This document shows, one piece after another, positions 48,716 through 54,493 of a DNA stretch of 54,493 nucleotides (position 1 is the stretch's first letter; every line of letters begins with the position of its first letter). Made by a program: the position numbers and the translations under genes. This DNA is from Chryseobacterium sp. (lineage in GTDB: Bacteria > Bacteroidota > Bacteroidia > Flavobacteriales > Weeksellaceae), in contig QFQW01000017.1 in assembly GCA_003248755.1 (NCBI GenBank), positions 1 through 54,493 of the forward strand, given 5' to 3'. Below the pieces are notes generated by a model. It saw only the letters and a list, made by a program, of their open reading frames with translations. It was not told the DNA's origin and made no database searches.

Positions 48716-49270
48716 TTAATGATTGATTCTGCCTTCTTCTAATTGATACAGGTCTGGTAGGTTTCTTCCTAATTCATCGTAATCCAATCCGTAGCCCAGA
48801 ACAAACTTATTTGGAATCTCTTTTGCAACATAATCTACTTTGAAATCTTTTTTGAAAACATCTGGTTTCAAAAGTAAAGTAGCTACTTTTAGAGATTTTG
48901 GACGTTGTGTATTTTTGAAATATTCGAAAAGATTTTCCAAAGTATTTCCTGTATCCACAATATCTTCCATAAGGATGATATGACGATCTACAACATCTTT
49001 TGTAAGTTCCATTTTTTTATAAACAATTCCTGTGGATTGAGTTCCGGAGTAAGAACTTACTTGTAAAAATGCAATTTCGCATTTACCAGGATAATATTTT
49101 AAAAAATCCGAGAAAAACATGATGACACCATTCAAAACACCAATGAAAATTGGGGTTTCATCTTTGTAATCTTCGTAAACTTTAAGTGCTAATTCTTTTA
49201 TAATTTCCTGAATTTCATCGTGTTTCAGGTAAGGAACGAAACTTTTGTCGTGAACTTGTATAGACTCCAT
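48716..49270 (-). CDS. hpt: Hypoxanthine phosphoribosyltransferase
   Basis: Purine salvage enzyme that converts hypoxanthine/guanine and PRPP to IMP/GMP, 184 residues. ATG 49270 (MESIQVHDKSFVPYL) was chosen; an upstream in-frame TTG lies in the -7 box. The PRPP loop is IILMEDIVDTGNTLE and the flexible loop is SYSGTQSTGIVYKK. LGYGLDYDELGRNLPDLY closes the active site. It is the first gene of a minus-strand run (hpt, adk, obgE, barrel protein, DUF6438) and is divergent from the PASTA gene. Confidence 0.95.
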   Translation of the reverse strand: MESIQVHDKSFVPYLKHDEIQEIIKELALKVYEDYKDETPIFIGVLNGVIMFFSDFLKYYPGKCEIAFLQVSSYSGTQSTGIVYKKMELTKDVVDRHIILMEDIVDTGNTLENLFEYFKNTQRPKSLKVATLLLKPDVFKKDFKVDYVAKEIPNKFVLGYGLDYDELGRNLPDLYQLEEGRINH

Positions 49271-49285
49271 ATATATTTCAAAGCA

Positions 49286-49293
49286 CAAAAATA
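49286..49293 (-). promoter_or_regulatory. -7 element (TATTTTTG) for hpt
   Basis: Exact TAnnTTTG match on the minus strand, 15 bases before the ATG at 49270. Confidence 0.6.
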
Positions 49294-49363
49294 AGATTTT
49301 TATGCCAAATGACCGATTTTCTTTTTTGCGATGCCGAGAAATTACTAATACAATTTAATTATC

Positions 49364-49371
49364 TATATTTG
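49364..49371 (+). promoter_or_regulatory. -7 element (TATATTTG) for the PASTA gene
   Basis: Exact TAnnTTTG match followed by C, 29 bases before the ATG at 49401. It faces the hpt promoter. Confidence 0.6.
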
Positions 49372-49400
49372 CGTTACTATTTCTGAAAAAGAATCATATT

Positions 49401-50447
49401 ATGTTCAAGTCACTTTTCCATTGGAAAGTATTACTCAATATCGTTTTAGCAATGGCAATTTTTGCAGGTTTGGTTTGGTTGACATTCCGTTGGTTGGAGT
49501 TTCATACCAATCATGGTGAGGAAGTTCCGGTACCTAATGTGATGAATATGACTGTGCATGAAGCTATCAAGGTTCTTGATGATTCTGGATTGGAATATGA
49601 AGTTGATAGTTTTAAATATGATCCTAAATTTAGACCGTTTCAAGTATTGGCAGTAAATCCAAATCCCGGGGCAAATGTTAAAAATGGAAGGATAATTACT
49701 TTGAAAGTTAATCCTAGAACTTGGGCAAAAGTGGCAATTCCTGATATCATTGATAGATACAAAGGATTAGCATTTAATCAATTAAACCTTGTGGGACTTA
49801 AGGTTGGCGATACCTTATATGAACCGAGCATACAAAGAGATGCTGTTCTTAGAATCTTGTATAATGGAACAAGTGTAAAGCCTGGAACTCAAATTCCGAG
49901 ATTTTCGGCGGTAGATTTGGTTATTGGCTCAGGTCCTCTTAGAAATGTACCGATTCCAAATGTTGTCGGAAGAACGGTGCAGGAAGCAAAGAAAATTATA
50001 GCACAGGCATTGTTTGAAGTTGGAATTATTGAACATGAAGATGGAGGGAAGGATGATTCTGATATTGTTTATTACCAAGATCCCGAGTTTGGAGCAACTA
50101 GAGATCAGGGTATGCAGATTGATCTCTGGGCAAGTAAAAAAACACCTGCCGAATTACAGAACAAAATCAGACAGCTTGATGAAATGTATCGACCTAAAAT
50201 AGACACAACACTGGCTCCAATACAGTATAATGAAGTTCCACCCCCAACAACAGAACAGAAACCAACTGTTCAAAAACCTCCAGTTGTTTCTAATCCATCT
50301 GTGAGTGGAGCAACTGCTACAACTGCGAAGCCTAAGCCCACAACAACACAGCCTGCAAATAATTCTGCAACTGTAAAAACAACTACAACGCCACCTTCCA
50401 CAAAACCTGCAGATAAGCCAAAGCCTAAAAAAGTGGTAATTGAATAA
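49401..50447 (+). CDS. Membrane-anchored PASTA-domain protein without a kinase domain
   Basis: A 348-residue protein with a short cytoplasmic tail, one membrane helix (about residues 10-30) and three extracytoplasmic PASTA repeats: VPNVMNMTVHEAIKVLDDSG (about 43-108), IPDIIDRYKGLAFNQLNLVG (about 114-180) and IPNVVGRTVQEAKKIIAQAL (about 190-255). A low-complexity Pro/Thr/Lys tail follows (about 275-348; KPTTTQPANNSATVKTTTTP). PASTA domains bind peptidoglycan stem peptides or lipid II; here no kinase or penicillin-binding domain is attached. A wall-sensing or structural role is likely (inference). A perfect terminator hairpin follows the stop. Confidence 0.9.
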   Translation: MFKSLFHWKVLLNIVLAMAIFAGLVWLTFRWLEFHTNHGEEVPVPNVMNMTVHEAIKVLDDSGLEYEVDSFKYDPKFRPFQVLAVNPNPGANVKNGRIITLKVNPRTWAKVAIPDIIDRYKGLAFNQLNLVGLKVGDTLYEPSIQRDAVLRILYNGTSVKPGTQIPRFSAVDLVIGSGPLRNVPIPNVVGRTVQEAKKIIAQALFEVGIIEHEDGGKDDSDIVYYQDPEFGATRDQGMQIDLWASKKTPAELQNKIRQLDEMYRPKIDTTLAPIQYNEVPPPTTEQKPTVQKPPVVSNPSVSGATATTAKPKPTTTQPANNSATVKTTTTPPSTKPADKPKPKKVVIE

Positions 50448-50453
50448 ACTAAT

Positions 50454-50486
50454 AAAAAGGCTTCAACATCAAGTTGAAGCCTTTTT
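50454..50486 (+). terminator. Perfect 14-bp terminator just upstream of the RluD-type gene
   Basis: AAAAAGGCTTCAAC / GTTGAAGCCTTTTT, loop of five. It ends 12 bases before the ATG at 50499, leaving no room for a promoter after it. Confidence 0.85.
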
Positions 50487-50498
50487 AAAATCATAACT

Positions 50499-51566
50499 AT
50501 GCTGGACGAAAACGAAGATTTTTTAGAACACGAATTGGATAACAATGACATTTCTGCTGATGATGAAAACAGCGGACTTTATGAGCATCTTAATATTGTT
50601 GTTGATAAGAAGCAAGAACCTCTTCGTATTGATAAATTTTTGCTAATTCATCGTCAGAATTCTTCCAGAAATAAAATCTCTCAAACTTGTCGAGCGGGAA
50701 ATGTAACTGTAAACGGAAATCCGGTTAAACAAAATTACAGAGTCAAGCCGAATGACGAGATTAGTGTACTTTTAGCACATCCACCCAGACAAAATGTAAT
50801 TATCCCACAAGATATTCCGATAAATATCGTTTATGAAGATGATGATCTTGTGGTGGTTGATAAAGATGCAGGAATGGTTGTGCATCCGGGATTCGGTAAT
50901 TGGGATGGAACATTAGTCAATGCCTTAGCTTATCATTTTTCCAAAGATCCTAATTATAATTCGGATTTGGATAGAGTAGGTCTGGTTCATAGAATAGATA
51001 AAGATACTTCAGGATTGTTAGTGATTGCAAAGAATGAATATGCATTAAGCCATCTTGCAAAACAATTTTTTGATAGAAAGACAAGACGTTTGTATTGGGC
51101 TTTTGTTTGGGGCAATGTTCAAGATGATGAAGGTACAGTTACGGGGCACATAGGCAGACATCCTAAAAATAGAATGCAGATGTACACCTATGCTGACGGA
51201 AGCCATGGCAAACATGCAGTTACACATTACAAAGTTTTGGAGAGATTCCGTTACATGACTTGGGTTGAGTGTAAATTGGAGACAGGAAGAACGCATCAAA
51301 TCAGAGCACATATGAAGCACATTGGACATACATTGTTCAATGATGAAAGATATGAGGGAAATGTAATAATGAGGGGTATCAATCTTCCAAAGTATAAACA
51401 GTTTGTACAAAACGTGTTCGAGGTTTTGCCAAGACATGCCTTACATGCGCATACGCTTGGTTTTATTCATCCTGTGACAAAAAAAGAAATGTATTTTGAA
51501 AGTCCAATGCCAAAAGATATGCAAGAAGCATCAGAACGCTGGAGAAAATATTTAGATAATAATTAG
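50499..51566 (+). CDS. RluD-family 23S rRNA pseudouridine synthase
   Basis: Converts specific uridines of 23S rRNA to pseudouridine. The 355-residue protein has an acidic N-terminal extension, an S4 RNA-binding domain (about residues 40-95; RIDKFLLIHRQNSSRNKISQ), and the catalytic domain with LVHRIDKDTSGLLVIAKNEY, which holds the catalytic Asp. LETGRTHQIRAHMKHIGHTL is the second hallmark. It follows the PASTA gene by 51 bases, but a strong terminator intervenes, so expression may depend on read-through. Confidence 0.93.
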   Translation: MLDENEDFLEHELDNNDISADDENSGLYEHLNIVVDKKQEPLRIDKFLLIHRQNSSRNKISQTCRAGNVTVNGNPVKQNYRVKPNDEISVLLAHPPRQNVIIPQDIPINIVYEDDDLVVVDKDAGMVVHPGFGNWDGTLVNALAYHFSKDPNYNSDLDRVGLVHRIDKDTSGLLVIAKNEYALSHLAKQFFDRKTRRLYWAFVWGNVQDDEGTVTGHIGRHPKNRMQMYTYADGSHGKHAVTHYKVLERFRYMTWVECKLETGRTHQIRAHMKHIGHTLFNDERYEGNVIMRGINLPKYKQFVQNVFEVLPRHALHAHTLGFIHPVTKKEMYFESPMPKDMQEASERWRKYLDNN

Positions 51567-51573
51567 AGTTTTA

Positions 51574-51581
51574 TATATTTG
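51574..51581 (+). promoter_or_regulatory. -7 element (TATATTTG) directly before the PorP/SprF GTG
   Basis: Exact TAnnTTTG match followed by C. It lies between the pseudouridine synthase stop and the GTG at 51586, only 4 bases from the latter, implying a leaderless transcript if used. Confidence 0.5.
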
Positions 51582-51585
51582 CATT

Positions 51586-52554
51586 GTGAAGAAAAATTAC
51601 CAATTTTATAAAATATTATTGCTGTTAGTAACAGTTTCTTTTATTAATGTCAAAGCTCAGGAGACTTTGCCTTTTTATCAGCAATATCTTGTTGATGGAG
51701 ATTTTTTATTTAACCCTGCATTATTGGGTAAGACAGATGATGTTGTTTTGAATCTTAATTATCAAAAGCAATTTTCTCAATTAAGTGAATCCCCAAATGT
51801 ACAATCTGTAGGATTACATGCCAATATATTTGACAGAGTAGGAGCTGGTATTTCTTTTTTTAGAGACCAGAATGGCCCTATATCTTCTAATGGATTGATG
51901 TTGGGAGCTTCATATTTTATTCCGATTTCTGATGAAGAAGACCGCCGGGATCAGTTCTCATTTGGTATAGGTACCAATCTTTACAATATGAATATTGATT
52001 ATACCAAAATCAGTGCAGAGCAAGCTGGAGATCCTGTCTTGGGAGAAAATACCAACGATATTTTTATAGCTTATGCCAATTTGGGAGCTGCTGTAAAATA
52101 TAGTAATTTCTTTGCCGGTGCTTCTGTTGTCGATATTCCTTTAAATAATGATATTCCCATTATAAATGGAATAGAACCTTCCCCAACCAAGTTTTATATT
52201 AATGCCGGGTACGATTGGCATTTTATGGATGGGATGTTTGTTACGCCATCTTTTATGATGAATCTTAATACCAACTCATCCAGAATTTTTGATTATAACT
52301 TAATGGCAACTCTTTTCGGAGAAGAAAGCAACGTTTCTGCAGGAATCAGTTTCAGAAGTGCAAAAAGTGCAGTAGGAAGTCAGAATCTTGGTATGTCTCC
52401 AATTATTAAAGGGAAAGTAGGGAATTTCACATTTGGAGGGGTTTATAATTTTGGTGTATCAGAACTCACTGAGAATTTTGGAAATAGTTTTATGTTATCT
52501 ATAGGATTTAGCATTGATAACTTTATCAATACAAGAGGATTCCGGTACAGATAA
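51586..52554 (+). CDS. PorP/SprF-family type IX secretion membrane protein
   Basis: Outer-membrane barrel protein of 322 residues, of the family that partners large SprB-like adhesins secreted by the type IX system. The GTG start gives the signal peptide KILLLLVTVSFINVKAQ. The mature opening LPFYQQYLVDGDFLFNPALL is diagnostic for PorP/SprF, as are GLHANIFDRVGAGISFFRDQ and the ending IGFSIDNFINTRGFRYR. No sprB-like adhesin gene is adjacent, so its client is elsewhere. A -7 box lies 4 bases before the GTG. Confidence 0.92.
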   Translation: MKKNYQFYKILLLLVTVSFINVKAQETLPFYQQYLVDGDFLFNPALLGKTDDVVLNLNYQKQFSQLSESPNVQSVGLHANIFDRVGAGISFFRDQNGPISSNGLMLGASYFIPISDEEDRRDQFSFGIGTNLYNMNIDYTKISAEQAGDPVLGENTNDIFIAYANLGAAVKYSNFFAGASVVDIPLNNDIPIINGIEPSPTKFYINAGYDWHFMDGMFVTPSFMMNLNTNSSRIFDYNLMATLFGEESNVSAGISFRSAKSAVGSQNLGMSPIIKGKVGNFTFGGVYNFGVSELTENFGNSFMLSIGFSIDNFINTRGFRYR

Positions 52555-52571
52555 AATTAAATTAATTTAAA

Positions 52572-52579
52572 TAACTTTG
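52572..52579 (+). promoter_or_regulatory. -7 element (TAACTTTG) for hemW
   Basis: Exact TAnnTTTG match 26 bases before the ATG at 52606. No -33 TTG is obvious, and a terminator hairpin starts immediately after it. Confidence 0.4.
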
Positions 52580-52604
52580 AGCTCTGATTTTTCAGGGCTT
52601 TTTT
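52580..52604 (+). terminator. Intrinsic terminator ending one base before the hemW ATG
   Basis: AGCTCTGA / TCAGGGCT stem (one G-T pair), 4-T loop, tail of six T ending at 52604. The ATG begins at 52606. Confidence 0.75.
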
Positions 52605-52605
52605 G

Positions 52606-53730
52606 ATGATTTACCTTCACATTCCTTTTTGCGAGCAGAAATGCAGCTATTGTAACTTTCATTTTTCCACTTCTTTGAGTTTGAAAGACGAGATGTTATC
52701 TGCTGTCAAAAAAGAAATCCAATTCAGGAATAAAGAACTCGAGAATAAGTCGCTCAAATCGCTTTATTTTGGTGGAGGAACGCCTTCGGTTTTGAATGTT
52801 GATGAAATCAAATCTTTGATTGATGAGATTCAGAAATATTTCAGTTTTGATGAAAAGATTGAAATTACGTTGGAATCCAATCCGGATGATTTGAATAAAA
52901 ATTTTCTCAAAGAATTATCCAATACAGAAATCAATCGTTTATCAATCGGAACACAGAGTTTTTTTGATGAGGATTTGAAATTGATGAATCGAGCGCACAA
53001 TGCTTCCGAAGCGGAAAGTTCGATTAAAAGAGCGCAGGATTTTGGATTGGAAAATATCAGCATCGATTTGATTTATGGTTCACCAACTTCAAACTTCGAA
53101 ATCTGGAAAGAAAATCTCAATAAAACAATTGAATTACAAGTTCCTCATGTTTCGTCTTACGCTTTGACAGTCGAACCAAAAACGGCTTTGGAAAAATGGA
53201 TTGAGAATGGAAAAGTGAGTTCTCCCCAGGAAGCGGAACAGAATCAGGAATTCTATTATATGAAAGATTTTCTAAAAGATAATGGATTTGACCATTATGA
53301 GATTTCGAATTTCGGAAAACCAGGATTTCATTCCAAACATAATTCTGCTTACTGGAAATCTGAACCATATTTAGGAATTGGTCCTTCCGCACATTCTTAT
53401 AACGGCAGGCTGGAAAGAAGCTGGAATATTGCTAACAATTCAATCTATATCAAGAATTTGAACCAACATATTCTTCCCAAAGAAACCGAAATCCTTTCCG
53501 AAAAAGACCGGTTCAATGAAATGATGATGATTGGACTTAGAACAATTTGGGGCGTTGATTTGAATAAATTTAATAAAACATTTTCTTCAGAAATAATCGA
53601 TTATCTCAAACAGGAAATCAAACCCAAACTAGAATCCGGAATTCTTATAATCGATAATAATTATCTCAAAATTCCTGAAAAGCATTGGTTTTTAGCAGAC
53701 GGAATTGCGAGCGATTTATTTATAGTTTGA
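52606..53730 (+). CDS. hemW: Radical SAM heme chaperone HemW
   Basis: Coproporphyrinogen-oxidase-like radical SAM protein that binds heme and delivers it to respiratory enzymes; it is not itself HemN. The 374-residue protein starts MIYLHIPFCEQKCSYCNFHF, with the CxxxCxxC cluster motif followed by F, as in HemW (HemN has CxxxCxxC-x-C). SLYFGGGTPSVLN, RLSIGTQSFFDEDLKLMNRA and ISIDLIYGSP are the SAM-barrel landmarks, followed by HYEISNFGKPGFHSKHNSAY and the small C-terminal HemN_C domain. ATG 52606 was chosen over the preceding in-frame TTG. Confidence 0.94.
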   Translation: MIYLHIPFCEQKCSYCNFHFSTSLSLKDEMLSAVKKEIQFRNKELENKSLKSLYFGGGTPSVLNVDEIKSLIDEIQKYFSFDEKIEITLESNPDDLNKNFLKELSNTEINRLSIGTQSFFDEDLKLMNRAHNASEAESSIKRAQDFGLENISIDLIYGSPTSNFEIWKENLNKTIELQVPHVSSYALTVEPKTALEKWIENGKVSSPQEAEQNQEFYYMKDFLKDNGFDHYEISNFGKPGFHSKHNSAYWKSEPYLGIGPSAHSYNGRLERSWNIANNSIYIKNLNQHILPKETEILSEKDRFNEMMMIGLRTIWGVDLNKFNKTFSSEIIDYLKQEIKPKLESGILIIDNNYLKIPEKHWFLADGIASDLFIV

Positions 53731-53753
53731 ATTTTTTGTTTCAACAAAATCCG

Positions 53754-53761
53754 TATTTTTG
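53754..53761 (+). promoter_or_regulatory. -7 element (TATTTTTG) for murI
   Basis: Exact TAnnTTTG match 21 bases before the TTG start at 53783, in the short gap after hemW. Confidence 0.55.
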
Positions 53762-53782
53762 TTATATAAATTTTTCCAAATT

Positions 53783-54493
53783 TTGAAAAAGAAAAAAGCC
53801 GACTACACCCATCTTTCAGCCAATCAGCCAATCGGGATTTTTGATTCCGGAGTTGGTGGATTAACGGTAGCGAAAGAAATTAAAAGATTGTTGCCGAATG
53901 AGGATTTGATTTATTTTGGTGATACAAAACATCTTCCTTACGGTGAAAAATCCCGTGAAGCCATCGTCGGTTATTCAACAAAAATCACGAATTTTCTGTT
54001 GGATAAAAACTGTAAAGCGATTGTAATTGCCTGCAATTCTGCGACAGCTAATGCCTTGCAGGAAGTTCAGGAATTGGTTGCTGACAGAGTTCCTGTAATT
54101 GATGTGATTAATCCGGTTGCAGAAAAAGTTTCTTACGAAATTCACAATAATGTTGGTGTGATTGCAACCAAAGCAACAGTTAATTCCGGGCTTTATAAAA
54201 AATCAATTCGAAAGCATAATAAGTTCATCAAAGTGGATGAATTGGCAACACCGCTTTTGGTTCCTGCAATTGAAGAAGGTTTTAAAAATCATCCGATTAC
54301 CCATTCGATTATTTATAATTATTTGAGTAATAGTAAATTGAAAAATATCGAAACTTTGATTCTTGGTTGTACACATTATCCGCTTCTGATTGACGAAATC
54401 AAGCAATATTACGGAAATCGTGTTCGTGTCATCGATTCTCCGAATATCGTTGCCAATCAATTGAAAATGATTCTGGACAAGCACCATCTTTTG
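53783..54493 (+). CDS. murI: Glutamate racemase (3' end beyond the window)
   Basis: Makes D-glutamate for peptidoglycan. 237 codons are present and the frame stays open to the edge. TTG at 53783 is the likely start: there is no in-frame ATG before the conserved IGIFDSGVGGLTVAKEIKRL, and an upstream -7 box fits. Both catalytic cysteines are in view: VIACNSATANAL (first) and LILGCTHYPLL (second), with GDTKHLPYGEKS between the N-terminus and the first. The missing C-terminus should be about 25-35 residues. Confidence 0.92.
   Translation, partial: MKKKKADYTHLSANQPIGIFDSGVGGLTVAKEIKRLLPNEDLIYFGDTKHLPYGEKSREAIVGYSTKITNFLLDKNCKAIVIACNSATANALQEVQELVADRVPVIDVINPVAEKVSYEIHNNVGVIATKATVNSGLYKKSIRKHNKFIKVDELATPLLVPAIEEGFKNHPITHSIIYNYLSNSKLKNIETLILGCTHYPLLIDEIKQYYGNRVRVIDSPNIVANQLKMILDKHHLL

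Noticed and set aside
1..54493. Defence island, prophage, conjugative element or secondary-metabolite cluster
   Set aside because: No integrase, transposase, phage structural, restriction, toxin-antitoxin or NRPS/PKS genes were found; the genes are dispersed housekeeping and envelope functions.

Overview
The window reads as ordinary chromosome of a Flavobacteriia / Weeksellaceae bacterium, most likely Chryseobacterium or a close relative (inference). The support is: AT-rich DNA (roughly 36% G+C by eye), many start-proximal TAnnTTTG boxes (the Bacteroidota -7 promoter element) with no clear Shine-Dalgarno sites, signal peptides ending in ..AQ, a PorP/SprF-family type IX secretion protein, GSCFA, DUF1501/DUF1800 and DUF6438 proteins, and palindromic intergenic repeats. 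I see no rRNA, tRNA, CRISPR array, transposase, integrase, prophage or defence island. The last gene (murI) runs off the right edge.

Layout. 1-3 kb (minus): outer-membrane protein, lptC and anmK (envelope biogenesis and wall recycling). 3.2-4.3 kb: holB. 4.5-9.4 kb: a complete TetR-controlled tripartite drug-efflux operon (tetR, TolC-like, EmrA-like, EmrB-like) with a perfect palindrome over its promoter. 9.6-11.3 kb: an Lrp/AsnC regulator divergent from a MetE C-terminal-like methyltransferase. 11.7-13.6 kb (minus): an S41 peptidase with a LuxR-type regulator. 13.7-15.1 kb: sugar acetyltransferase and a DUF1349 protein that has lost a normal start codon. 15.1-19.3 kb (minus): ligA, MgtC, a ParB/sulfiredoxin-like protein of unknown role, a Fur-family regulator and an isoprenylcysteine-methyltransferase-like protein. 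19.5-23.1 kb: GDPD phosphodiesterase, SDR reductase and M28 peptidase. 23.2-27.5 kb (minus): corA, a frameshifted endonuclease/exonuclease/phosphatase gene, a tiny membrane-protein ORF and tex.

27.8-28.8 kb: a FabH-like ketoacyl synthase. 28.9-29.8 kb (minus): ohr and ohrR (organic peroxide defence). 29.9-32.5 kb (minus): a DUF1800-DUF1501 pair. 32.7-34.7 kb: a beta-barrel protein behind a sigma-54-like promoter, YceI and an alpha/beta hydrolase. 35.0-37.7 kb: L-serine dehydratase and a GT-C-type membrane protein. 37.8-44.5 kb: DEAD-box helicase with a DbpA-type tail, DUF47 + PiT phosphate uptake, a polyprenyl synthase, GSCFA and TatD. 44.5-49.3 kb (minus): hpt, adk, obgE, a beta-barrel protein, a DUF6438 lipoprotein and an RhlE-like helicase. 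49.4-54.5 kb: a PASTA-domain protein, RluD-type pseudouridine synthase, PorP/SprF, HemW and MurI (partial).

Nothing here is clearly a new multi-gene system. The least explained signals are in the non-coding DNA: (i) palindromic MITE-like elements, some with REP-like units apparently inserted at the junction with, or in the loop of, their central hairpin; (ii) heptad-repeat leaders that run up to start codons; (iii) intrinsic terminators sitting between a gene's candidate promoter and its start codon; (iv) a gene whose signal-peptide reading frame has no start codon, next to a palindromic element; and (v) a gene split by what looks like a single-base deletion.
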